DNA of 64,000 nt from the NCBI RefSeq assembly GCF_000302535.1, contig NC_018708.1, positions 2,666,001-2,730,000 on the forward strand. The letters run 5' to 3'. A program made the position numbers and the translations under genes. The notes under the pieces are model-generated. The model saw only the letters and a list, made by a program, of their open reading frames with translations, had not been told where the DNA came from and did no database searches. Source of the stretch: Acidovorax sp. KKS102 (lineage in GTDB: Bacteria > Pseudomonadota > Gammaproteobacteria > Burkholderiales > Burkholderiaceae_C). Each line of letters starts with the position of its first letter. Within the stretch, counting starts at the first letter, position 1. Positions 1-7,020 of the stretch are shown here, in pieces.

Positions 1-143
1 TTTTGCTCGGCCAGCCACTTGGCGTGGTTCCGTGTGGGGCCACAACCAGCGATGACCTTGAAACCTTCCTTGTGCAGGCGCTGGCAAATGGCGGTACCGA
101 TACCTCCCATGCCACCGGTGACATACGCGACTTTCTGGCTCAT
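1..143 (-). CDS. phaB: Acetoacetyl-CoA reductase PhaB (5' part only)
   Basis: Only the first 47 codons are in the window; the gene runs off the left edge. The encoded start (MSQKVAYVTGGMGGIGTAIC) is a short-chain dehydrogenase Rossmann motif, TGGxxGIG, and closely follows the N-terminus known for PhaB of Cupriavidus. PhaB reduces acetoacetyl-CoA with NADPH to (R)-3-hydroxybutyryl-CoA, the monomer for PHB. The start is fixed by an AGGAG-type ribosome site 7 bases before the ATG. It lies downstream of phaC, phaA, an insertion sequence and an EAL gene on the same strand, so it may need its own promoter. About 250 bases separate it from the EAL stop codon and hold no gene. Confidence 0.93.
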   Translation of the reverse strand, partial: MSQKVAYVTGGMGGIGTAICQRLHKEGFKVIAGCGPTRNHAKWLAEQ

Positions 144-361
144 GTGATTTCTCCTTGTTAGTGATTGGCTCAGGACCCACTCTACCGAAGAAATTGGACG
201 CTGCCGTGAAGGAAAACACTGAAGCCCTTTCCTTTTTGATATATCCACATGCGTCACACCGTTGACGCACGACAAGCTTTGCGATGGGTCACAGGAATGG
301 TGCCTTCAGATGCACCAAAACCAGGCAGCCACCGAGCGCATATTGAATGTTGTGCAGGAGA

Positions 362-386
362 AAGACGGCCCTTAGAGGGGCCGCTA
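362..386 (-). terminator. Candidate weak terminator after the EAL gene
   Basis: A short GC-rich hairpin (arms CGGCCC and GGGCCG around a loop of about 5-6 bases) sits directly downstream of the EAL stop codon and is followed on the minus strand by a modest T-rich stretch. It could end the EAL transcript and separate it from phaB. The T-tract is imperfect, so the call is tentative. Confidence 0.35.
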
Positions 387-390
387 GGAA

Positions 391-1173
391 CTACGCGTGC
401 CGTGGCGCCAGCGGCAAGGATTCCCACCCCGGTTTGGCGAACAGATAGCCCTGCTGGTAGCGGACGCCCAGCGATCTCAGGTAGGCAGACTCTGCTGGGG
501 TCTCAATGCCCTCGGCCACGATGTCGATGGATAAACGCTGGCATACCAGCACGATGCCGCACACAATCGCCTGACGCACCGGGTCCTGGTCGATGCTGCG
601 AATCAGCTCCATGTCGATCTTGAGCACATGGGGCTGGAATTGAACCAGCATGTTGAGTCCCGCATAGCCCGCACCAAAGTCGTCGATGGCCGTGATGAGG
701 CCCTGACGCCGGTATTCATTGAAAATGGACTTGAGGTGGGCGCCGCTGGTGACCTGTTCACCCTCGGTCACCTCGAACATGATGCGGTTGTGCGGAAAAT
801 CGAATTCCTCTGCCGCTTCCATGGTGGCGCGGATACAAGTCTCCGCCCGGTACACCGCGTTGGGCAGAAAATTGATGCTGAGCCGGCAGTCCGGCAAGCT
901 GGCCAGTCCGAGGCGCGACGCGAGTTCAATCGCCTTGACGCGGCAGGCCTGGTCAAACCGGTAGCGGTTGGTGTCATCCACCCACGACAGCACCGTCCCG
1001 GCCGACTCGCCATCCACACCGCGTACCAGTGCTTCGTAGGCGAACGGACGATCCAACTCCAGATCCATGATGGGCTGGAACGCCATCGTGAAGTCGAACG
1101 GAAGCTGCGTCTTGTCACGACAGGATTGGCAGCCCACGGGTTCGAAAGGTTGGGCAAAAATGGTCACTGTCAT
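391..1173 (-). CDS. Stand-alone EAL-domain cyclic-di-GMP phosphodiesterase
   Basis: The protein of about 260 residues is almost entirely one EAL domain, the fold that hydrolyses cyclic-di-GMP to pGpG. The key motifs are present: YEALVRG near the start, an Asn in the SINFLP strand, E in MFEVTE, the DDFGAGY metal-binding segment, KID and a C-terminal EGIE, then QGYLFAKP. It should therefore be catalytically competent. There is no GGDEF, PAS or membrane segment; a short N-terminal tail contains CQSC, possibly a redox or metal site. The ATG at 1173 is preferred over an in-frame TTG at 1335 because the extension is low in recognisable sequence and touches the insertion sequence. It sits between phaA and phaB on the same strand; the IS3 element begins 163 bases upstream of its ATG and probably cuts it off from the phaCA promoter. 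Confidence 0.88.
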   Translation of the reverse strand: MTVTIFAQPFEPVGCQSCRDKTQLPFDFTMAFQPIMDLELDRPFAYEALVRGVDGESAGTVLSWVDDTNRYRFDQACRVKAIELASRLGLASLPDCRLSINFLPNAVYRAETCIRATMEAAEEFDFPHNRIMFEVTEGEQVTSGAHLKSIFNEYRRQGLITAIDDFGAGYAGLNMLVQFQPHVLKIDMELIRSIDQDPVRQAIVCGIVLVCQRLSIDIVAEGIETPAESAYLRSLGVRYQQGYLFAKPGWESLPLAPRHA

Positions 1174-1335
1174 GGGCAAAGATGGTAGCGCATCATTACA
1201 AACTTGCGGTCTTATGGTGCAGGTGCCGGGACAGCGTTTCTCGAGGCGCGCGCCGATCTGGATCGGAGAGTGTGATTCAGAGAAGGTTCTCTCAGACGCG
1301 ATACAACACCCTCTGTACTTGGCTGCTAGAGACAA

Positions 1336-1361
1336 TGACCCGTCCTGAATAGCGTTGACAC
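1336..1361. repeat. Left terminal inverted repeat of the IS3 element
   Basis: These 26 bases match the inverted right end at 23 positions: an identical outer 12 bases, a 4-base stretch with three differences, then an identical GCGTTGACAC. The repeat starts with TG, as usual for IS3-family ends. The preceding CAA is the proposed target duplication. Confidence 0.88.
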
Positions 1362-1388
1362 CCAGGACGGTTAAAAACTCCAGCCGGA

Positions 1389-2225
1389 CTATCCGGCCAA
1401 TGACGCCCGATGCACTGCATCGGGCGTTTGCATTTTCAGCGACAGATGCGGTCGCTCGCAGTTATAGATGTCGACTGACTGCTCGACCATGCGTCTGGCC
1501 TGCCCCAGATCGGCGGGGCGCTGCAGCAAGAACTCACTCTTCAAGATGCCATTGACCCGCTCGGCCAGCGCGTTCTGGTAGCAGTCGTAGCCGTCCGTCA
1601 TCGAGCAGATCACGCCGTGGCGCTTGTGCAGGGCCTGGTAGTACGTCGCGCAGTACTGGATACCCCTGTCGGAGTGGTGCACCAACTGTCGGCTGCTCTG
1701 TCGCCCCGAGAGCGCCATCTTCATGGCCTGCGCCACCTCTTCGGTCTGCAGGCTCTCATGCACGTGCCAGCCGACGATCTTCCTGGAATACGCATCCGTG
1801 ACCAGGCTCAGATAGACGAACTTGCCGTGTGTGGGCAAGTAGGTGATGTCAGCCACCCAGACCTGCTCGCTGCCGCTGGCGTGGATCTGTTGCGGCCCTA
1901 CCTTGAGAAGGTTCGGATGGTGCCTGAAGCGGTGGTGACTGTCTGTTGTCTTGTGATACGCCCGCCGGGGTGCCACCAGCAGCCTGGCATTGCGCAGGAC
2001 GTCGAACATTGCATCGCGGCCCAAGTCGATGCCTCGGCGCTGTAGCGGCTCCTGCAATAAGTGGTGCAGCTTGCGCGTGCCTATGCGTGGTTGGCGCATG
2101 CGCTGCTCGCGCACCAACTCCACCACCGTCTGCGCATTCGCCAAGCGATCGGCCTCGCGGCGCCTACCCTGGTAATACGCCTGACGGCTGTGGCCCATAT
2201 GCTGGCAAGCCCTCTTCACGCTCAA
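1389..2225 (-). CDS. IS3-family transposase OrfB (DDE integrase)
   Basis: The product is an rve/DDE recombinase of about 278 residues. An N-terminal HTH_21-like segment is followed by the catalytic core with VADITYLP (first Asp), VTDAYSRKIVGW, HSDRGIQY (second Asp) and the ALAERVNGILKSE segment (catalytic Glu), the normal DDE spacing of IS3 transposases. It is unlikely to be made alone; its frame is entered by -1 slippage from orfA, giving an OrfAB fusion that spans 1389-2617. A TTG overlapping the orfA stop codon could also allow coupled initiation. No frameshift or internal stop is visible, so the enzyme looks functional. Confidence 0.93.
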   Translation of the reverse strand: MSVKRACQHMGHSRQAYYQGRRREADRLANAQTVVELVREQRMRQPRIGTRKLHHLLQEPLQRRGIDLGRDAMFDVLRNARLLVAPRRAYHKTTDSHHRFRHHPNLLKVGPQQIHASGSEQVWVADITYLPTHGKFVYLSLVTDAYSRKIVGWHVHESLQTEEVAQAMKMALSGRQSSRQLVHHSDRGIQYCATYYQALHKRHGVICSMTDGYDCYQNALAERVNGILKSEFLLQRPADLGQARRMVEQSVDIYNCERPHLSLKMQTPDAVHRASLAG

Positions 2226-2617
2226 CCCTGCGATGAGGTTTTGCGCGAGGACTTGCCCAAAGGCTTTTTTACGATGCGCACCCCATAGTCCTTGCGCAGC
2301 ACGTCGATGACGGCTTCGAATAGCCTGGCCTTCTCCTGCGCCTGTGCGAGCTGCACCTGCAGCGCCTTGATCTGCTGCTCGGGCGTGAGAGCAACAGTGT
2401 TCTTCTTGTCTATCGGCATGGCTGCAGATGATGCCGCAGGACTCCAGCCCAGGCGACCGTGCTTGCGCAGCCAGACCAGAACCGTCGAGCGACCCTGGAT
2501 GCCGTAGTGCTGCTGCGCCTGTTTGTACGTGAGCTCGCCTTTTTCCACCTGCTCCACCACCGCCAACTTAAAGGCCAGTGTGTAGTCGCGCTGCGTGCGT
2601 TTGACACTTGATTCCAT
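2222..2617 (-). CDS. IS3-family OrfA (HTH transposase subunit)
   Basis: The product of about 131 residues has an N-terminal HTH_Tnp_1 type helix-turn-helix (YTLAFKLAVVEQVEKGELTY, then YGIQGRSTVLVWLRKHG) that binds the element ends, followed by a leucine/glutamine-rich coiled-coil (about residues 75-105) used for dimerisation. Alone, OrfA normally acts as a repressor or regulator of transposition; fused to OrfB by frameshifting it forms the active transposase. It ends four bases into orfB. The ATG at 2617 lies just inside the right terminal repeat. Confidence 0.92.
   Translation of the reverse strand: MESSVKRTQRDYTLAFKLAVVEQVEKGELTYKQAQQHYGIQGRSTVLVWLRKHGRLGWSPAASSAAMPIDKKNTVALTPEQQIKALQVQLAQAQEKARLFEAVIDVLRKDYGVRIVKKPLGKSSRKTSSQG
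2264..2270 (-). promoter_or_regulatory. Programmed -1 frameshift site A6G in the IS3 element
   Basis: Read on the minus strand the sequence is AAAAAAG in the frame A-AAA-AAG, the canonical -1 slippery heptamer of IS3 elements. The orfA codons are GTA AAA AAG. Slipping back by one base gives AAA AAA GCC and continues without a stop through the orfA terminator into the OrfB frame, about 13 codons before the OrfB TTG. Confidence 0.88.
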
Positions 2618-2644
2618 GACACATACCCTTTTTGAAAGGTCCTC

Positions 2645-2670
2645 GTGTCAACGCCAGGCAGGACGGGTCA
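2645..2670. repeat. Right terminal inverted repeat of the IS3 element
   Basis: Reverse complement partner of the left end, sharing the outer TGACCCGTCCTG and the inner GCGTTGACAC. It lies 27 bases upstream of the orfA start codon, so the orfA promoter must overlap or lie close to this end. The following CAA is the second copy of the target duplication. Confidence 0.88.
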
Positions 2671-2676
2671 CAACCA

Positions 2677-2707
2677 ACAAAAAAGCCGCATCTCCATGCG
2701 GCCTTTT
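2677..2707 (-). terminator. Rho-independent terminator after phaA
   Basis: A 7-bp perfect stem (GCCGCAT/ATGCGGC) with a 4-base loop is followed on the minus strand by a run of T residues. It lies about 80 bases past the phaA stop and just outside the IS3 right end. An opposing T-run on the other flank could make it bidirectional. It implies that phaCA transcripts end here, so the EAL gene and phaB were probably separate units even before the IS insertion. Confidence 0.85.
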
Positions 2708-2781
2708 GAGGCGGGAGTAGATAGCACCTTCGATCAATGCATCGTCGGAACTACTCAGCTATCCCACGCTGAAGCTGACGC

Positions 2782-3960
2782 TTAACGCTCCACTGCCAGC
2801 GACACGCCCATGCCGCCACCAATACACAGTGCCGCCAAGCCCTTCTTGGCGTCACGGCGCTGCATTTCGTGCAGCAGCGTGACCAGAATGCGGCAACCCG
2901 ACGCGCCAATGGGGTGGCCGATGGCAATGGCGCCACCGTTCACATTGACCTTGGCAGGGTCAATAGCCAGCTCCTTGTTCACCGCGCAGGCCTGGGCTGC
3001 GAAGGCCTCGTTCAGCTCGAACAGGTCCACATCGGCCGCATTCCAGCCTGCGCGCTGCAAGGCCTTGCGCGAGGCCGGCACGGGGCCCATGCCCATGGTG
3101 GCGGGGTCCAAGCCGCTCGTCCCAAACGCGGCGATGCGGGCCAGAGGCTTGAGGCCCAGGGCCGCAGCCTTCTTGGCGCTCATCACCACCACGGCGGCGG
3201 CGCCATCGTTCAGGCCCGAGGCATTGCCCGCCGTCACGCTGCCCGCCTTGTCGAAAGCGGGGCGCAGGCCGGCCAGGGCTTCGGCATTGGTCTTGCGGTT
3301 GAGGTATTCATCGGTGTTGAAGAGGATGGGGTCGCCCTTCTTTTGCGCCAGGCTCACGCCGACGATTTCATCGACAAACTTGCCGGCATCCTGCGCTGCA
3401 GCGGCCTTTTGCTGGCTGGCCAGGGCCAGGGCATCCTGCATGTCGCGGGTGATGCCGTATTGCTTGGCCACGTTTTCAGCCGTGATGCCCATGTGGTACT
3501 GGTTGTACACGTCCCACAGGCCGTCCACGATCATGGTGTCCACCAGCTTCCAGTCGCCCATGCGCTGGCCGTCGCGCGAGTTGGGCAGTACGTGCGGTGC
3601 CAGGCTCATGCTCTCCTGGCCGCCGGCCACCACGATCTCGCTGTCACCCCAGGCCACGGCCTGGGCAGCCAGCATCACGGCCTTGAGGCCAGAGCCGCAC
3701 ACCGCGTTGATGGTGAGTGCGGGGGTTTCCTTGGCCACGCCTGCTTTCATCGAAGCCTGGCGCGCCGGGTTCTGACCCACGCCAGCTGCCAGCACCTGGC
3801 CCATGATGACTTCGCCGATCTGGTCGGACGAGAGGCCTGCGCGGGCGATGGCTTCGCGGATCACGATGGCGCCGAGTTCGGCCGCGGGCGTCTTGGCCAG
3901 CGAGCCACCAAACTTGCCCACAGCAGTGCGGGTGGCCGAAACGATGACGATGTCTTCCAT
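2782..3960 (-). CDS. phaA: Acetyl-CoA acetyltransferase PhaA (beta-ketothiolase)
   Basis: The 392-residue protein condenses two acetyl-CoA molecules to acetoacetyl-CoA, the first step of PHB synthesis. It has all thiolase landmarks: the acylated Cys in NAVCGSGLKAV (about residue 88), the GGAIAIGHPIGASG histidine motif near residue 350, and the C-terminal Cys in LCIGGGMGVSLAVER. Length and motifs are those of biosynthetic thiolase I. The start at 3960 is supported by AAGGAC 6 bases upstream; a longer ORF reaches 4011 but has no such site. It follows phaC by 70 bases on the same strand and is closed by a hairpin terminator, so phaC-phaA form an operon. Confidence 0.96.
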   Translation of the reverse strand: MEDIVIVSATRTAVGKFGGSLAKTPAAELGAIVIREAIARAGLSSDQIGEVIMGQVLAAGVGQNPARQASMKAGVAKETPALTINAVCGSGLKAVMLAAQAVAWGDSEIVVAGGQESMSLAPHVLPNSRDGQRMGDWKLVDTMIVDGLWDVYNQYHMGITAENVAKQYGITRDMQDALALASQQKAAAAQDAGKFVDEIVGVSLAQKKGDPILFNTDEYLNRKTNAEALAGLRPAFDKAGSVTAGNASGLNDGAAAVVVMSAKKAAALGLKPLARIAAFGTSGLDPATMGMGPVPASRKALQRAGWNAADVDLFELNEAFAAQACAVNKELAIDPAKVNVNGGAIAIGHPIGASGCRILVTLLHEMQRRDAKKGLAALCIGGGMGVSLAVER

Positions 3961-4030
3961 GGAATGTCCTTGTAGTGGTGAGTGGTGGTTCAGTGATTCT
4001 CGCAGCGACAAAAGTCAGGACTTTTGCGTA

Positions 4031-5731
4031 TCAGGCTTTCTGCTTGACGTAGCGGCCGGGCGCGGGCTCGATGGCCTTGAATTTGGTGCCTTTGCCATAG
4101 GCCTTGGGCGCTGCAATCTGTTTGCCAGCATGGCTCTTGAGCCAGCCTGACCAATCGGTCCACCAGCTGCCGGGGTGCTCGGTGGCACCGTCCAGCCATT
4201 GGTCGAGCATGCCGGGGAACTTGCCGTCGGCGCGAATCCAGTGGCTGCGCTTGCCCTTGGCGGGTGGGTTGATCACGCCCGCGATGTGGCCTGACGCGCC
4301 CATCACAAAACGCTTCTTGCCTGGCAGCACCTGGGTGGATGCGTAAGCGGCCGTGGCGGGAACGATGTGGTCTTCGCGCGAGCCATAGATGTAGACCGGC
4401 AAATCGAGATTGCCCAGGTCCAGCTTTTCGCCGCACACCGTGAGCTTGCCTGGTTTGACTAAGTTGTTCTCCAGGTAAAAATTGCGCAGGTACCAGGCGT
4501 AGAACGGGCCGGGCAGGTTGGTGCTGTCGCTGTTCCAGTACAGCAGGTCAAACGGCGGCGGCGTTTCGCCCTTGAGGTAGTTGCCCACCACGTAGTTCCA
4601 GACCAGATCGTTGGGGCGCAAGAAGCTGAAGGTGGACGCCAGGTCCTGTCCCTTCATCAGCCCGCCATGGCCCATCTGCATCTCGCGGAACTTGACGAAA
4701 GCCTCGTCGATGAACACGTCGAGGATGCCGGTGTCGCTGAAGTCGATCAGCGTGGTAAGAAAGGTGGCACTGGCCACGGGCTCGTCGCCACGCGCAGCCA
4801 GCACCGCCAGCGCGTTGCTGAGGATGGTGCCCCCCACGCAAAAACCCAGCGCGTTGATCTGCTCGGCACCGGTGATGTTCTGTACCACGTCAATGGCGGC
4901 CATGGCGCCGTCTTCCACATAGTCGTCCCAAGTCTTGTGGGCCAGGCTGTCATCAGGGTTGCGCCAGCTCACCACAAAGGTGCGGTGGCCTTGTTCGACG
5001 GCGTAGCGGATCAGCGAGTTCTCGGGCTGCAGGTCGAGGATGTAGAACTTGTTGATGCAGGGCGGCACCAGCAAAAACGGCCGCTCGTACACCTTGGCGG
5101 TAAGAGGCTTGTATTCGAGCAACTGGAACAGTTCGTTCTCGTACACCACCGCGCCTTCGGTGGTGGCCACATTGCGGCCCACTTCGAACAGGCTTTCGTC
5201 GGTCATCGATACATGGCCCTGCGTGATGTCGTGCAGCAGGTTCTGCATGCCCTTGGCAATGCTCTCGCCCTTGGTCTCGATGGCCTTCTTCTGAGCTTCG
5301 GCATTGAAGGCCAGAAAGTTGCTGGGCGCCATGGCGGCCATCCACTGCTCCACGCCAAAGCGAATGCGGGCCTTGGTTTTTTCATCGGCCTCCACCGCCT
5401 CGGCCAGGCCCATCAGCGTGCGGGCGTTGAGCAGGTAGGCAGCCGCAGAAAACGCCGCCACGGGGTTGCTGGCCCAGCCTTCGCCGGCAAAACGCTTGTC
5501 TTTGACCTCCGGGGTGCCCTGCAGGCCCTGGGCCCACAGCTCCTGCGCTTCCTTGAGGTATTGCTGCTGCAACGCCTGCAGTTTGGTCTGCGACAGCTTC
5601 AGGGGCGCTGCGGCAGGTACCTGCGCCCCGAGGTCCAGTTTCTGAAACGATTGCAGCGCCTGCGACCAGCTTTGCCCGAAAATCTGCTGGAACTGCTGGG
5701 CGCTCTCGGCCCAGGGTGATTCAGAAGTCAT
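4031..5731 (-). CDS. phaC: Class I poly(3-hydroxyalkanoate) synthase PhaC
   Basis: The protein of about 566 residues polymerises (R)-3-hydroxyacyl-CoA at the surface of PHB granules. It has the PhaC N-terminal region, then an alpha/beta-hydrolase core with the lipase-like box GFCVGG in which Cys (about residue 298) is the nucleophile, the Asp in SREDHIVP and the His in GASGHIAGVINPP. Size and the AKGKRSHW segment are typical of short-chain class I enzymes. Two ATGs compete: the one at 5737 directly abuts a GAGGA site, while the one at 5731 has a normal spacing and is preferred. It is the first gene of the phaC-phaA operon. Confidence 0.96.
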   Translation of the reverse strand: MTSESPWAESAQQFQQIFGQSWSQALQSFQKLDLGAQVPAAAPLKLSQTKLQALQQQYLKEAQELWAQGLQGTPEVKDKRFAGEGWASNPVAAFSAAAYLLNARTLMGLAEAVEADEKTKARIRFGVEQWMAAMAPSNFLAFNAEAQKKAIETKGESIAKGMQNLLHDITQGHVSMTDESLFEVGRNVATTEGAVVYENELFQLLEYKPLTAKVYERPFLLVPPCINKFYILDLQPENSLIRYAVEQGHRTFVVSWRNPDDSLAHKTWDDYVEDGAMAAIDVVQNITGAEQINALGFCVGGTILSNALAVLAARGDEPVASATFLTTLIDFSDTGILDVFIDEAFVKFREMQMGHGGLMKGQDLASTFSFLRPNDLVWNYVVGNYLKGETPPPFDLLYWNSDSTNLPGPFYAWYLRNFYLENNLVKPGKLTVCGEKLDLGNLDLPVYIYGSREDHIVPATAAYASTQVLPGKKRFVMGASGHIAGVINPPAKGKRSHWIRADGKFPGMLDQWLDGATEHPGSWWTDWSGWLKSHAGKQIAAPKAYGKGTKFKAIEPAPGRYVKQKA

Positions 5732-5853
5732 GCTCATTCCTCAATGGTTGGTCGCTCGTAGCGGCTGGGGCCTGATTTTTGTTTCGCGGGTTCATTGTTG
5801 CCCACCCCATGGGGCATGGCAACGAATTCAACGCTTTCAGTACACACAAATCA

Positions 5854-6195
5854 ATGTACCTCATCGTCATCGCCTGGACCTACGTCACGCTCATGATGGC
5901 GGTGGCCGAGGCCACCAGCCCACAGGGCACTGTGCTGGGCGCCATCATCACGTTTGCGTTGTATGGCCTGCTGCCCATGGGCATTCTGGTCTACATCCTG
6001 GGCACGCCGTCGCGCAAGCGCAAGATCAAGGCGCGAGAGGCGGCCGAACAGGCCGCGTATGACGCGGAACAGGCCGCAGCCCTCATGGCCGATGCGGGTG
6101 CCGAACCCGCAACGTCAGCCGCGCCAGATGCAGGCGGCAAAACGCCCGCTGCCGCCGAGGGCAGCGCTGTCGCGGCGGTGCGAAAAGAACCGTGA
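5854..6195 (+). CDS. Small membrane protein with Ala-rich tail, function unknown
   Basis: The product of 113 residues has two predicted membrane helices (MYLIVIAWTYVTLMMAVAEA and a second one around LGAIITFALYGLLPMGILVYIL), a basic SRKRKIKAREA stretch and a long Ala/Glu/Pro-rich cytoplasmic tail. The ATG at 5854 is chosen because the membrane helix begins there; a longer ORF starts at 5779 but adds a non-hydrophobic leader. No recognised domain was identified. Its last 81 bases overlap the 3' end of pgeF on the other strand, which is unusual for two genuine genes. It is divergent from phaC, 122 bases away. Confidence 0.7.
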   Translation: MYLIVIAWTYVTLMMAVAEATSPQGTVLGAIITFALYGLLPMGILVYILGTPSRKRKIKAREAAEQAAYDAEQAAALMADAGAEPATSAAPDAGGKTPAAAEGSAVAAVRKEP

Positions 6196-7020
6196 GACCT
6201 GCGTGACGGTACACCACGGCGCGGTGCTGTCATTGCCGTAGATGGCGGTGATGCCCATGGCTTGCAGACGCAACCGGGCCAGCCCTGCCAGATCGCACAG
6301 GTACTTGCCCGGAGCATCGGGCCGGGCTACAAAGCACCGAGCAGCCGCAGGGCCCAGGGCACCCGGGGCGTCGCAGAACGCGGCACGCACCTCCGCCCCG
6401 ACCTCGAAAGCTGTGGGGCCGATGCAGGGGCCCAACCAGGCCAGCGTGTGGGCAGCAAGCTCTGAAGTGACCAGAGAGGCTGGCGCCGACGCTCCGTTTT
6501 TGATAGCTACCGAGGCATGACGCACTAGCGCTTCATGATAAAAATGCTTGAAAACCGATTCCAGCACGCCCTGCCCCGCGTGCCCGGCCAGTCCGCGCCA
6601 GCCGGCGTGGGCCGCAGCCACCACCAGGCCTGAGCGGTGCGCCAGCAACACGGGCAAGCAGTCGGCCACCATGATGGTGCAGACGGCTCCGGGTGCGCTG
6701 GCCACGCAGGCGTCGGCCTCTGTCCCGTCGGGCGTGCCCGCATCGAGCAGCGCCACGCCATCGCCATGCACCTGGTTCAAGAACACTGCACGCGCGCCCG
6801 GGGTGGTGGATTGCAAGGCGGACTGCACGATCTGCCGGTTGGCGGCCACCGCCTGCGGATCGTCGCCCACATGGGCGCCCAGGTTCAAGTGGTCGTACGG
6901 TGCGTGGCTCACCCCACCCGCTCGCGTGGTGCACAGCGCATGCACACCGGGCGGTGCAGGCCAGTCGGGCACCAGCCAGTCTGCGTGCTGGCCCTGTACC
7001 GACGAAGACGCAGCCGTCAC
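6115..7020 (-). CDS. pgeF: PgeF/YfiH-family multicopper-oxidoreductase-fold protein (purine nucleoside phosphorylase family)
   Basis: This family (formerly laccase domain DUF152) is associated with peptidoglycan editing and purine nucleoside chemistry. The metal-binding set is present: His in LNQVHG, Cys in VADCLPVLL and His in AAAHAGWRG. The C-terminus FFSHRRD...GRFAACIWR is typical. A GTG at 7020 overlaps the stop of the upstream isomerase gene as GTGA and is preferred over a GTG at 7038. A stretch of roughly 20-30 residues between GVLE and AWLGPCIGP is absent from typical members; part of it is encoded by a copy of the dispersed repeat (6496-6555) read in frame. The surface insertion may be tolerated because the flanking motifs are intact. 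Confidence 0.9.
   Translation of the reverse strand: MTAASSSVQGQHADWLVPDWPAPPGVHALCTTRAGGVSHAPYDHLNLGAHVGDDPQAVAANRQIVQSALQSTTPGARAVFLNQVHGDGVALLDAGTPDGTEADACVASAPGAVCTIMVADCLPVLLAHRSGLVVAAAHAGWRGLAGHAGQGVLESVFKHFYHEALVRHASVAIKNGASAPASLVTSELAAHTLAWLGPCIGPTAFEVGAEVRAAFCDAPGALGPAAARCFVARPDAPGKYLCDLAGLARLRLQAMGITAIYGNDSTAPWCTVTQVSRFFSHRRDSAALGGSGRFAACIWRG
6496..6555 (-). repeat. Dispersed repeat copy 1, inside pgeF in frame
   Basis: Read on the minus strand it shows the family pattern: GAAGCGCTAGTGCG, then CATGCCTCGGTAGCTATCAA. The segment GCGCTAGT...CATGCCTCG..AGCTATCAA is shared with the intergenic copy at 53111. It is translated through in the pgeF frame (GCT ATC AAA as Ala-Ile-Lys) without a stop, adding residues lacking in typical PgeF proteins. 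Confidence 0.75.

Larger units (their letters stand above)
1336..2670 (-). mobile_element. Intact IS3-family insertion sequence (1335 bp)
   Basis: The element is bounded by imperfect inverted repeats that begin TGACCCGTCCTG at both ends and end in CA, and it is flanked by a directly repeated CAA (1333-1335 and 2671-2673), which fits the 3-5 bp target duplication of IS3 elements. It carries the usual overlapping orfA and orfB on the minus strand and a canonical A6G slippery heptamer joining them. All parts needed for transposition look intact, so this is probably a recent insertion. It sits between the phaA terminator and the EAL gene. The exact IS name cannot be assigned without a database. 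Confidence 0.93.

Noticed and set aside
249..623. A 124-codon open frame on the plus strand between phaB and the EAL gene
   Set aside because: It overlaps the EAL gene on the opposite strand, has no recognisable protein features and no ribosome site; it is a by-product of high GC.
1174..1335. N-terminal extension of the EAL protein starting at a TTG at the IS boundary
   Set aside because: The extra residues resemble no domain and the start sits at the IS junction; ATG 1173 is more likely.
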